From positions 1 through 64,000 of the forward strand of contig NZ_JAJGBK010000020.1 of assembly GCF_020696975.1 (NCBI RefSeq): a stretch of 64,000 nucleotides of DNA, in the 5' to 3' direction. Origin of the DNA: Methanoculleus sp. (lineage in GTDB: Archaea; Halobacteriota; Methanomicrobia; Methanomicrobiales; Methanoculleaceae). Every line of letters starts with the position of its first letter. The first letter of the stretch is position 1. Below are positions 10,004 through 19,238 of this stretch, one piece after another. The notes under the pieces were generated by a model. It was not told the DNA's origin, did not search any database, and worked only from the letters and a program-made list of their open reading frames with translations. Made by a program: the position numbers and the translations under genes.

Positions 10004-10525
10004 ATGAACGGAACGGCAGCCACCACAGAACCGGTGCCTGCGGCCCTCGGCAGGACGTTTCCCACCCTTATGGGCACGTCTCTCTCCGGCAGGGTCGTCA
10101 CCCTTCCCGACGATGCAGAAGGCGATCTCTCGCTCATCGTCCTCGTCTTTCTCGAGTCCGCATGGCCGATGACGGAGTCATGGAGCGGCCCCTTTGCCGG
10201 GGCGTTCACGGAAAACCCCCGGGTGACGACCTACCTGGTATCGGTCGTCGGCGACGGCCTCATCGGGAGGTCTCTTGCAGAGCGTATCCACGAGGGGCTG
10301 CGGGGCAGTGTCCCCCTCGCGAAGCACAACCTGGTGCTGACCGTCCCCGGGGACTTCGAGCGGTGCCGGCGGGCCTACGGGATCGACGATCCCTCCCTCG
10401 CCTACATCTACCTCGTGGACGAAGATGGCATCATCCGCTGGATGGAGAGAGGGACCACCACGCCGGAGGGGCTTCGTGGTCTGCTGGATACGGCACAGAC
10501 AATGCTCGAACCGCTCCTGGAGTGA
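10004..10525 (+). CDS. Thioredoxin-fold-like protein, possibly ATP10-like
   Basis: 173 aa; FPTLMGTSLSGRVVTLPDDAEGDLSLIVLVF...WSGPFAGAF...LVDEDGIIRWMERG resembles ATP10/AhpC-TSA-like domains; family call from memory only. Confidence 0.5.
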   Translation: MNGTAATTEPVPAALGRTFPTLMGTSLSGRVVTLPDDAEGDLSLIVLVFLESAWPMTESWSGPFAGAFTENPRVTTYLVSVVGDGLIGRSLAERIHEGLRGSVPLAKHNLVLTVPGDFERCRRAYGIDDPSLAYIYLVDEDGIIRWMERGTTTPEGLRGLLDTAQTMLEPLLE

Positions 10526-10545
10526 TGCGCGGCGCACCCCGGGGA

Positions 10546-11532
10546 CTACTTCTCGGGGTGCCGCGGCATGACGGCCGCGATGAGAGCAAGCAGGGGGCCG
10601 ATCACGATCCCGGCCCAGGTGGCGAGACCCAGGAGACCGAGCGCTGCCATGCCGACCCGCTCCCCGGCTCCGATCCGCGCCCGCAAGGCCACCCGAAGTG
10701 CCCCGATCCCGAGGAGGATGGGTATGAGCGCGAGGAGAAGGGTCAGGAGGAGGGCGGCGCCGGGGTCCGTTTCCACGGCCGCAATAGCCGTCTGCAGCAG
10801 CGTCATGCCGCCGCTCCCGATGAAGAGGAGGCCTGCGGCCGCCCCGAGGAGAGCGAAGGGGGAGAGCGGCCGGTGCCGCCGGAGTAGCAGCCCGACTCCT
10901 GCGGCGAGGACGGCGATCATCGGTGCGAGGATCAGAAGGAGAGGCTGCCCCTCGTGACGGTGGATGATCACGGCGTCGATCGGGATCCGGATCCACTCAA
11001 CAACGGTGTAGGTCTCGACAGAACCGAGCGCAAGAGCATAGTTCCCTCCCTCCCCCGGGGTGTAGACCGCGAGGGTGTAGTCCCCGGTTGCCGGTGCGGG
11101 CATATCGATCCGGGCGAGTGGATAGACTCTCGACGGCGTAAACGGCTCATACTCCGGTTGTCCGGGGAGTCTCCCCGGCACTGCCAGCGCACCGGCGCCC
11201 TCCGGGACCCCGACGTCCTGCGGGACCCTGCCCGAACTCTCGATGCCCGGTCCCGCGAGCACCATCCCGGGCGCAAACTCTCCCGCATGCGTGACCTGGA
11301 GCGTTGCGTGTATCCTCTCCCCTTCCTCCATGTGAAACCGGTAGTACCGGGCTGCAACCCCCCCGGGCAATGTATCGTAGATCACCCACGACTTTTCAGG
11401 GTCCTCGATGACGAACGCCGCACCCGGCGAGGACCCGTCCCGGGCGAAGAGGGGGACGTGGGCAAGAGCAGGTGTTGCGGTGAGGAGCATGGCGAGAAGA
11501 GCGACGGTCACCAGACGGGAGCCGGGTACCAT
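10546..11532 (-). CDS. Secreted/membrane protein with signal peptide and C-terminal TM helices
   Basis: MVPGSRLVTVALLAMLLTATPALAHVPLF signal peptide; several hydrophobic C-terminal segments. Start set at internal Met of the 11601 ORF. Confidence 0.7.
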   Translation of the reverse strand: MVPGSRLVTVALLAMLLTATPALAHVPLFARDGSSPGAAFVIEDPEKSWVIYDTLPGGVAARYYRFHMEEGERIHATLQVTHAGEFAPGMVLAGPGIESSGRVPQDVGVPEGAGALAVPGRLPGQPEYEPFTPSRVYPLARIDMPAPATGDYTLAVYTPGEGGNYALALGSVETYTVVEWIRIPIDAVIIHRHEGQPLLLILAPMIAVLAAGVGLLLRRHRPLSPFALLGAAAGLLFIGSGGMTLLQTAIAAVETDPGAALLLTLLLALIPILLGIGALRVALRARIGAGERVGMAALGLLGLATWAGIVIGPLLALIAAVMPRHPEK

Positions 11533-11625
11533 GCTACCCTCCCGGGCTCCGGGGGTCCATAATGGTTCCGCACCCCCGGGTATCCGACCCTCCCCGGGCA
11601 CCGTCCGGGCCCAAAAAAAATTACA

Positions 11626-12114
11626 TTAGAGGTTCTTTAAGGCAACAATATCAGTCACGCCGGTCAGTTTCCAGATGTTCGAGCGCTCCTCGGAGGCAAT
11701 CGACTCGAGCGGTTCTTCGGGTTTATGGCCCAGCGCCGCAAGGATATTCTGTGAGAGGTTGTGCGCCCTGATCATACTCACGAACTTCTCCCTGATGATC
11801 TTCTTCTCGATCGCATCCTCAAGTTGCACCAGGTAGCCCTGCATGGTCACGAAGGTATAGCAGGAAAGATCGCTTGAATACTTCTCGATCTCGACGGAGA
11901 CATACGGGTGCTGCCGGAAGAGGTCGTTCTTTCTGCCGTACTTGGTCGCCAGGAAGTAGAGAAACTTTCCGTCGAAGACGTACAGGAACGGGGCGATATA
12001 GGGATACTTAGCACCCTGGAATGCAATGCGACTGATAAATCCTTCTTCAATGAGTTTGTCGTACTCCGTTTTATCCATATTTGGAATCTTCACAATCTCC
12101 ATCGGTATCCTCAT
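11626..12114 (-). CDS. Pyridoxamine 5'-phosphate oxidase-fold (split-barrel FMN) protein
   Basis: MDKTEYDKLIEEGFISRIAFQGAKYPYIAPFLYVFDGKFLYFLAT...VSVEIEKY. Confidence 0.78.
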   Translation of the reverse strand: MRIPMEIVKIPNMDKTEYDKLIEEGFISRIAFQGAKYPYIAPFLYVFDGKFLYFLATKYGRKNDLFRQHPYVSVEIEKYSSDLSCYTFVTMQGYLVQLEDAIEKKIIREKFVSMIRAHNLSQNILAALGHKPEEPLESIASEERSNIWKLTGVTDIVALKNL

Positions 12115-12449
12115 ATTCCGGTAACCTGCGAGGGTTCATATATGTTTCCACAGGAGGTCGGACTTTCTCTCAAGAACGAGAAAAACTCCGAAAATCCAGA
12201 GGCTTATGAAAATTGCCACTTTAGTGCCGGGAAGATGGACTGCATGCTTTCCCGGGAGAGGTCTCCCTTTCTCTCTCCCATAATCCCCTACCCTGATCCG
12301 GGTGGTTTGGGCAGGTTTCTCCTCAACTCCCGCTCCTGGCCCCGGCCCCCTGAAGCAGTATCCCTGCTGGCGGGTATGCCGGCCGTGGCTGGCGGAGATC
12401 TGACGGCACCGGAAACGGTTTCACCGGAGAGCCTCTTTTTCTAAATGAA

Positions 12450-12470
12450 TAATATAATAATATTTATATT
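12450..12470 (+). promoter_or_regulatory. AT-rich TATA region upstream of the secreted protein gene
   Basis: AATAATATAATAATATTTATATT just upstream of the ATG at 12488. Confidence 0.4.
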
Positions 12471-12487
12471 CTGTCACCAAAAGAAAA

Positions 12488-13783
12488 ATGGGCATGAGCA
12501 AGCCCTATGCGAACGCTCTAATTCTCCTTGGAATTGCCGTATCCACGGCATTCTTCCTCCTGGTGCCAGCCGTTGCCAGCCCCGTGCAAGGGCTCGCGGC
12601 GCTGAAATCCGGTGAGTTGCTCCAGTCCCCGCTCAGCGATCTTCTGTCGGCGGAAGTGGGGTTTGGATCTTCCGGCCTTCCATATGATGAGGGTGCCCCT
12701 GACCTGACCGCCGATACCGAGCCGGTAGCATCTGCTGAACCGGAGAATCCCAGCCAGCCCGCCGATCCGGTTTCCAGGGCCGACGCGCCTGCGGGTGGGG
12801 CCGGCAGTGACGACGAAGAACTGGCAGGGTTAATCGACGCCAACAGCGTCCCCCTGGTGAGACTCTCGATGGAGCATGCCCATGCTCTCTACCTGCAGGA
12901 TGCGGGTGCCGCCTCTGCCGCAGCGGGCGACCTGCATGCGCTCTCTGACAGGCTTCTTGACGAGGTGCAGCCGCTTCAGGTCTCCCCGGAACAGCAGCCC
13001 GTCAAGGATGAGTTCGTCCGGTCGCTCCTGGCCTACTCATCGGCAAGCGAGACGCTTGTCAACTCAACGGATGCCGGGACAGATTCTGTCCAGACTGCCT
13101 TCAGGGATCTGGATATAGCGTCGGAAAGCCTTGAGACGGTGAGCCAGCAGGCTGTCGAGGTGCAACCGGCCAGCATGGGTCTCTCCACGATGAGCGCCAC
13201 CAGCCTGGCGGCAGATGCGCCCGCGGTTCTAGCCGAGACCTACCCGGTCCCGGTCGCACCGCCAGAGGAGGCATTGCCCCTTGGCGAGCGCTACACCTAC
13301 GACGACCCATCAGGTGAGAACATGGTATCGCTGATCGCGGCGTCCACCCGGAACGCAACAGCATTCGAGGAGGTCTCGATCAACGCGACCCCGGTCCCGA
13401 CCAACGCGTCTCCGGCAAGAGTCGAGGCCGGTGATGGGCGAATGTTCCTCCTTGTCGCCATCCAGTCGACCAATCTCGGGCACAAGGGTGACTCTGACCT
13501 CTACACCATCGAGACTCCCGGACGGGAGGCGTTCACCCTCGAGTATCAGGGAGTGACGTTTGAATCCCTTGAGGTCCCGCCCTTCACCTCGCTTGGAGAG
13601 TCGTCCGGCAAAAAGCCGCTCGAGCGGTATGAGTCCACGGACGGCTACCTCTACTTTGATGTCCCTGCCACCTTTGATGTCTCCGGTGCGATCCTCAGGG
13701 CGGATCTCGGGGATGCCGGAACTCCTGCCTGGGATCTCGGGAGAGAACTCGGTGAGGAGCCCGACGATGCGGTTGCGGTCTAA
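12488..13783 (+). CDS. Uncharacterised secreted protein (helical middle, beta-rich C-terminal domain)
   Basis: 431 aa with N-terminal signal (NALILLGIAVSTAFFLLVPAVASP), Ala/Ser/Glu-rich linker and C-terminal beta-rich segment. Confidence 0.75.
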   Translation: MGMSKPYANALILLGIAVSTAFFLLVPAVASPVQGLAALKSGELLQSPLSDLLSAEVGFGSSGLPYDEGAPDLTADTEPVASAEPENPSQPADPVSRADAPAGGAGSDDEELAGLIDANSVPLVRLSMEHAHALYLQDAGAASAAAGDLHALSDRLLDEVQPLQVSPEQQPVKDEFVRSLLAYSSASETLVNSTDAGTDSVQTAFRDLDIASESLETVSQQAVEVQPASMGLSTMSATSLAADAPAVLAETYPVPVAPPEEALPLGERYTYDDPSGENMVSLIAASTRNATAFEEVSINATPVPTNASPARVEAGDGRMFLLVAIQSTNLGHKGDSDLYTIETPGREAFTLEYQGVTFESLEVPPFTSLGESSGKKPLERYESTDGYLYFDVPATFDVSGAILRADLGDAGTPAWDLGRELGEEPDDAVAV

Positions 13784-13807
13784 CCCGCACCACCCTTTTT
13801 TCTGCCG

Positions 13808-14305
13808 TTAAAGGGAGAGCAGTTCCACGTCCCGGGTCACCGTATCCAGCACGGCGATGGTGGGCCTGCCGGTCAGGTAACCGCAGGCCTCTCCGGGATT
13901 AACGACCAGCGTCCCCCCCAGGGTTCGGACCTCCGTCTGGTGGGTATGGCCGTGAACCACAACGTCGAAGGCCTTCCGCCCGATGAGCGCCTGCAGGAGT
14001 TCCCGATCATCGCCATGCAGCAGCCCGATCGTCATACCGCCGGCGGTGACCGCAGCAAACCCTCCCCGGAGGTCGAGGTGCTCGTGCTCGGCAAACCGTG
14101 CAGAAAGGAGATGGTGGTCTCCGTCGTTATTCCCGAGAACTCCAATCATGGGCGATTGCAGGTCGGCAAACCGGGGAATGACAAACGGTGAGACATAATC
14201 CCCCGCGTGAAGCGTCAGGTCTACCCGCTCGCTGTTCAGCTGCCTTATGGCCGCATCCACTACCTGGAGATTGTCATGGGTGTCGGAGAGGATCCCGATG
14301 CGCAT
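13808..14305 (-). CDS. MJ0936/YfcE-type metallophosphoesterase
   Basis: MRIGILSDTHDNL...LHAGDYV...GVLGNNDGD...VVHGHTHQTEVR...VVNPGEACG. Confidence 0.93.
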   Translation of the reverse strand: MRIGILSDTHDNLQVVDAAIRQLNSERVDLTLHAGDYVSPFVIPRFADLQSPMIGVLGNNDGDHHLLSARFAEHEHLDLRGGFAAVTAGGMTIGLLHGDDRELLQALIGRKAFDVVVHGHTHQTEVRTLGGTLVVNPGEACGYLTGRPTIAVLDTVTRDVELLSL

Positions 14306-14593
14306 ATGCATCTCCTGACCGCCATCACCATATAATTGACTGTGGGCCTTCTGCATGACCGTCTGCCGGGCGCTCCGGGAGGTAGGCTCCCGGCTTTCCA
14401 GTACGCGCTTTCTGGCACAATATCTCCAGGATATCCCGAAGATTCCAGTATTTCCGGGTTTTTTGATCGAAAATTTTTATTCATCGATTGTCTGATACTG
14501 GAATAGGAGTCTGCTCTCAAGGCTGCACCGGGTCTGAGGCTTGATCCGGGCCCGGTGCATCGAGAGCCTGGAAGTAATTGATGGAGATACAAC

Positions 14594-14764
14594 ATGTGGG
14601 CGTATGTCAAACGTTCTGACGGCAAAACAGAAGAGCGAGAGTTTCCTGCAGGGGTGTATATCGAGATCGGCGATATCCTTGAGGACGGCTCGGTTATCAT
14701 CGATCTCCCGTATACTGACGATCTCGATGACGATGCGGAATCCCCGGACCTCTATGACGACTGA
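14594..14764 (+). CDS. Small acidic protein, 56 aa
   Basis: MWAYVKRSDGKTEEREFPAGVYIEIGDILEDGSVIIDLPYTDDLDDDAESPDLYDD; below the ORF-track length cutoff. Confidence 0.6.
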   Translation: MWAYVKRSDGKTEEREFPAGVYIEIGDILEDGSVIIDLPYTDDLDDDAESPDLYDD

Positions 14765-14803
14765 GACTGGCGGCAGAGTGCGGGAGGGCGCCGTCCCTCC
14801 GGA

Positions 14804-16048
14804 CTATCGCCGGAACGGGCCGGCAGCACGGCGCATCGGCTGAACGTTTGCCCCTTCCATCTCACCAAGGGCAAACGCGAACCTTGACCGGATGGTCGGG
14901 GGAAGGTCGCTTTCTGGAATTGATACAAAGCCGTATGCTCCGTAGAACCCGACAAGGTTCCGGACCGAGTGCATGTACAGGGTATCATGCTGGCACGCCT
15001 CGACGAGTGCATCCATTGCCCTCCGGGCGTATCCTCTTCCCCGGAACCGGAGCGGAGTGAAGACGCCGTCAACCTCGTAGCCGTCCGGGTGCCGCCGGCA
15101 CCGGGCGACAGAGACGAGGGTCCCGTCCGCGAAGACCCCGAATACCCGGTCCGTCTCCGGATCCGCCTTCAACTGGTGATAGTCAAGCCAGATCTCCTCG
15201 GCGAGAGGGAACTCCTCCCTTCGCAGTTCCCGGGTTTCTATCTTGAGGCTAATCGGGATTGCCAGCACCAGCACCGGTGACCTTACGCATCCTGCGACCG
15301 CACTCGTGACGCTCCCGAGCGGGGCGCTCCCTGCGGCATCGCGTTTTCCGATGCGCGGGATGACGACTGCGGAGGCGTTGATCTCGTCTGCTACGGCACA
15401 GATGGTCCGTGCCGGGTCTCCGGTCCGCACCAGCACGTGGACCTCACGTTCTGTGGGTAAGAGGTCCTTACGGAGGAGAGCGAGCCGGTCGCCTGCTTCC
15501 TGCTCCGTCCCGGCATGCCCCGGTTCGATGACGTGCAGGAGCACCGCTGTTCCGTCTCCCGCACGATCTTTCAGGACAGAACGGACCTCCGGCGCCGTTG
15601 CCATAAGATCGGTCGGCACCAGCAGGTTTTCAAAGAGCGGCGGCCTGCCCCCTCCTGATTGCGGAACGATCAGGAGATGCACGAGCCGGGTGTCCCGGAG
15701 CACGGCGGCCGCGACGTTCCCGGAGAAGAGGTTTCGGAGCAGACCCTGATCCCGGACCCCCATCGCGATCAGGCCGGTGCCCGTATCAGCGGCTGCCCGG
15801 AGTATCCTCTCCGGGACATCCGTCCCGTCGTCTTCCGCGACCACGACCGTTACCATGAGGCCCTGCTGCTGCATTGATTCCTGCATCCGGCGGATCAGGC
15901 TCTCGTCGGGTGGAGGACCGGCCGATCGCCGGGCGTGAAAGAGAACGACCTCGCGGAGACCCGGGATCTCGGTGATTCGCTCTGTCATGACCATGGAGGC
16001 GGCAGAGAAGTCTGTCGGAATGAGCACTTTCGTGAACACCACTCTCAC
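14804..16048 (-). CDS. Tandem universal stress protein domains fused to a GNAT acetyltransferase
   Basis: Two USP-like modules (KVLIPTDFSAAS...; NLLVPTDLMATAPEV...) followed by GNAT signature VDGVFTPLRFRGRGYARRAMDALVEAC...NLVGFYGAYGFV. Probable GTG start. Confidence 0.85.
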   Translation of the reverse strand: MRVVFTKVLIPTDFSAASMVMTERITEIPGLREVVLFHARRSAGPPPDESLIRRMQESMQQQGLMVTVVVAEDDGTDVPERILRAAADTGTGLIAMGVRDQGLLRNLFSGNVAAAVLRDTRLVHLLIVPQSGGGRPPLFENLLVPTDLMATAPEVRSVLKDRAGDGTAVLLHVIEPGHAGTEQEAGDRLALLRKDLLPTEREVHVLVRTGDPARTICAVADEINASAVVIPRIGKRDAAGSAPLGSVTSAVAGCVRSPVLVLAIPISLKIETRELRREEFPLAEEIWLDYHQLKADPETDRVFGVFADGTLVSVARCRRHPDGYEVDGVFTPLRFRGRGYARRAMDALVEACQHDTLYMHSVRNLVGFYGAYGFVSIPESDLPPTIRSRFAFALGEMEGANVQPMRRAAGPFRR

Positions 16049-16049
16049 C

Positions 16050-17366
16050 TCAGACTATCCGGTAACCCTCCGGCGGTACATGGATCACGAACGTCGCCCC
16101 CTCACCGGGTGTCCCCGTCTCCCGGATTGTCATGCCGGTGATGGAGAGGATCTCCCGAACAAGGAAGAGCCCGAGCCCGCCGCCGGCGCCGATGCCGTAC
16201 GCAAAGATCTTCTCTTTCTCCGTCTCGGGAATGCCCACACCGTCATCTTCGACGTAGATCGAGAGCCCGTCATCCCGGATCTGGTAGGTGATGACGATCT
16301 TTGAAACGGTCTTCCCGTGGCGGACAGCGTTCTCGATCAGGTTGGAGAAGACCTGATCGAGCATCGGGTCGGCGAAGACCTCGAGCCGCTCCACCCAGGA
16401 GCGGACCGAGATCCCGGGGAGCAGCAGGCGTGACGTCACATCCTGGATTACCCTCTGCAGGGGCTGCCAGCCCGGTGGCTGGAGACCGAGGTCCTGGTAG
16501 TCCCGGGTGATCTCCGCGCGGCGCTGCACGAGCCGGGCGTCCTCGGAGAGGCTGTCCAGGTACCGGCGAACGGCGGGGTCATCGAACTGCTGCTTTCCCT
16601 CGGTTATCCGGGCAAGGAGCCCCGAGACCGCTGCCATCAGGTCGTTCCGGGTGAGGCGCCCCAGCATGTTCAGTCTGGTGTTAGCCTCACGGAGCGCGTC
16701 TTCAGCGTTCTTCCGGGCGGTGATATCGATGATGGTCAGGACGACCCGTCCACCGGGGAGCCGGCCTCCTGATATGAGCACCTGCACGGCAGCCCCGTTG
16801 ACGTTCCGGAGGGTCGTCTCATACCCGTACACAGCCTCATCCCGATCAATCCTCGCCTTGAACTCGTCCCGGGTTTCGGGATCGTCGAGGAACCGGGTGA
16901 CGGGCTCTCCGATCATGTCGCGTATCGTGGAGCCGAGGAGGGTGGCACCCACGTAGTTAACCTCCTCGATGCGCGGCCCGGCCTCGTCCGGTGCAATGAT
17001 GAACGTCCCCGCCTCCGAGTGATCGAAGATACCACGGTAGCGTTCTTCCTGTTCCCGCAACCGGCGAGAGAGGAGTGATACGACGGCGCCGATGGCGACG
17101 AAGACTGCCACCCGCGAGAAGACGGCGACGAGCAGTTCTGTTCCTCCCCGGGCGAAGGGCAGGGTCATCACCAGGTATCCCGAGCTCAGAACGAGTGAGA
17201 AGACGATGCCGTGGCGGGGAAACCAGTAGGCGGCAAGCACGATTGGAAGGTACATCAGGTGCGGAAGGACGGTCGTGATGCCGGTCAAAAGTCCGACGGC
17301 GTTTGCGGCGAAGACGATAATGACTGATGCCGCAAGCAGGAGGAGGCGGGCATCATCTCCTGCCAT
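16050..17366 (-). CDS. Membrane PAS histidine-kinase-like protein
   Basis: N-terminal TM segments, PAS (YRGIFDHSEAGTFII), HATPase (NLIENAVRHGK...YVEDDGVGIPETEKEKIF...GLGLFLVREIL). Putative DHp reads LTRNDLM. Confidence 0.88.
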   Translation of the reverse strand: MAGDDARLLLLAASVIIVFAANAVGLLTGITTVLPHLMYLPIVLAAYWFPRHGIVFSLVLSSGYLVMTLPFARGGTELLVAVFSRVAVFVAIGAVVSLLSRRLREQEERYRGIFDHSEAGTFIIAPDEAGPRIEEVNYVGATLLGSTIRDMIGEPVTRFLDDPETRDEFKARIDRDEAVYGYETTLRNVNGAAVQVLISGGRLPGGRVVLTIIDITARKNAEDALREANTRLNMLGRLTRNDLMAAVSGLLARITEGKQQFDDPAVRRYLDSLSEDARLVQRRAEITRDYQDLGLQPPGWQPLQRVIQDVTSRLLLPGISVRSWVERLEVFADPMLDQVFSNLIENAVRHGKTVSKIVITYQIRDDGLSIYVEDDGVGIPETEKEKIFAYGIGAGGGLGLFLVREILSITGMTIRETGTPGEGATFVIHVPPEGYRIV

Positions 17367-17645
17367 TCTCGCGGACCGGCGCTGCCAGGGGATCAGACTC
17401 TTCGCCCCCCGTTGTAGATTCGGGGTGCAAACGGCCTTTGGGTGGTCCTGACCGGAGATGCTGCTCTACGGCATGTTCTCTGCATGGTTCCTATAAGGCG
17501 CTTTGGTTTCCGGGCCTTAAAATAGATCTGATCGCCGGGGCGGCGTATCCGGCGCCGGTGCTCTCCGTCCGCTCCTGCCGCGGGGGATCGAGGCCATGCA
17601 AAGGCATATGCCTCCCGTTCTGCTAAATACTGATCAGGGAAACCC

Positions 17646-19238
17646 ATGAAGATCTCACTCCTCCAGGTGAACACGGTTGTCGGTGATCTCGCCGGCAATG
17701 CCGACCGGATAGCGGCCGGCGTCGCGGAGGCGTCTCGTTACCGGCCGGACCTGATAGTCACCCCGGAGCTCTCCCTCCCCGGCTGCCCGCCCCGGGACCT
17801 GCTTCTTCAGACGGGATTCATTAGGAGGAGTCTCGCTGTTCTGGACGACCTGGCTGCCGATCTCTCCGGAGCGCCACCGGTGCTTGTCGGTTTTCCGGAG
17901 CCAAACCTCTCCGGCACCGGCAGACCGCTCTTCAACGCTGCCGCTCTCCTCCGGGATGGGGAGGTGGGGGAGATATTCCGAAAAACCTGCCTCTCGACGG
18001 GTGTCCTCGATGATGGCAGCTATTTTGAGCCGGCGGCCGGGGACTCCCGTATCCTCCGCCTCGGCGGGAAGGTGGTCGGGGTCTCTATCGGGGAGGAGGT
18101 CTGGCGCGGCGGCCCGGTGCCGGAGGTGATCGTGAACCTCTCCGTATCGCCGTTTGCCGCAGGTGTCCAGCGCCTGCGGGAGGAGACGCTCTCCCGGGTC
18201 GCGAAGGACCATCACGTCGCAATCGCTATGGTCAACCTCGTCGGCGGCAACGACGACCTGGTCTTTGATGGCCGGAGTTCGGCCTTCAGTGCCGACGGGG
18301 CCCTGGTAGCCCGCGGTGCGGCATTCGCTGAAGATATCGTGAACGTCAATCTCGCCGTCCCCGCTCCGCAGAGAGTCACTCCCGACGACCCGATGCCCGA
18401 ATCGGAGATCTGGCGGGCGCTGGTGCTCGGCACCCGCGACTATGTCCATAAGTGCGGCTTTGAGTCGGTCCACCTCGGGCTCTCCGGGGGGATTGACTCC
18501 TCGCTCGTAGCCGCAGTCGCCACCCGGGCGCTCGGCCCGGAGAACGTCCTCGGTGTGCTCCTCCCCTCCCCCTACACCTCCCTAGAAAGCATCGAGGATG
18601 CCCGGGAACTTGCAGAGAATCTCGGTATTCGGATAGAGTGCATCCCCATCACCCCGATGATGGAGGCGTTTAACGGGGCCCTTCGGGATATCTTTGCCGG
18701 CAGGCCCCACGACACCACCGAGGAGAACCTGCAGGCCAGGATCCGGGGGGCGGTCCTGATGGCCCTCTCGAACAAGTTCTGTTCCATGCTCCTCTCCACC
18801 GGGAACAAGTCGGAGGCCGCGGTCGGCTACTGCACCCTGTATGGGGATATGGCGGGGGGGCTCTCCGTGATCGCCGACGTCCCGAAGGGGATGGTCTACC
18901 GTATCAGCCGGTGGCTGAACAGGGAGCGCCCCATCATCCCCGAACGGGTACTGACGAAACCCCCCTCTGCGGAGCTCCGGCCCGGCCAGATTGACCAGGA
19001 AAGCCTCCCCCCCTACGACCTCCTCGACGCGATCCTCTACCGTCACATTGACCGTTATGAGTCGCCCGAAGAGATCATCGCCGCTGGATACCCTGCGGCA
19101 ACCGTCAATCAGGTCCTCCGGATGGTCCGATCGGCGGAGTTCAAGCGCCGGCAGGCTCCCCCCGCGCTCAGGGTGACCGGGCGGGCCTTCGGCACCGACT
19201 GGCATATGCCGATCGCCGCGAGGCCCTGGTGGCGCTGA
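17646..19238 (+). CDS. nadE: NAD+ synthetase, nitrilase-domain (glutamine-dependent type)
   Basis: N-terminal nitrilase-like domain and LGLSGGIDSSLVAAVATRALG, STGNKSEAAVGYCTLYGDMAGGLSVIADVPK. Confidence 0.95.
   Translation: MKISLLQVNTVVGDLAGNADRIAAGVAEASRYRPDLIVTPELSLPGCPPRDLLLQTGFIRRSLAVLDDLAADLSGAPPVLVGFPEPNLSGTGRPLFNAAALLRDGEVGEIFRKTCLSTGVLDDGSYFEPAAGDSRILRLGGKVVGVSIGEEVWRGGPVPEVIVNLSVSPFAAGVQRLREETLSRVAKDHHVAIAMVNLVGGNDDLVFDGRSSAFSADGALVARGAAFAEDIVNVNLAVPAPQRVTPDDPMPESEIWRALVLGTRDYVHKCGFESVHLGLSGGIDSSLVAAVATRALGPENVLGVLLPSPYTSLESIEDARELAENLGIRIECIPITPMMEAFNGALRDIFAGRPHDTTEENLQARIRGAVLMALSNKFCSMLLSTGNKSEAAVGYCTLYGDMAGGLSVIADVPKGMVYRISRWLNRERPIIPERVLTKPPSAELRPGQIDQESLPPYDLLDAILYRHIDRYESPEEIIAAGYPAATVNQVLRMVRSAEFKRRQAPPALRVTGRAFGTDWHMPIAARPWWR

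Noticed and set aside
9985-10887. 300-aa plus ORF spanning the end of the ATP10-like gene into the next gene
   Set aside because: Frame-shifted shadow with Gly/Arg/Glu-rich composition; overlaps two better-supported genes.
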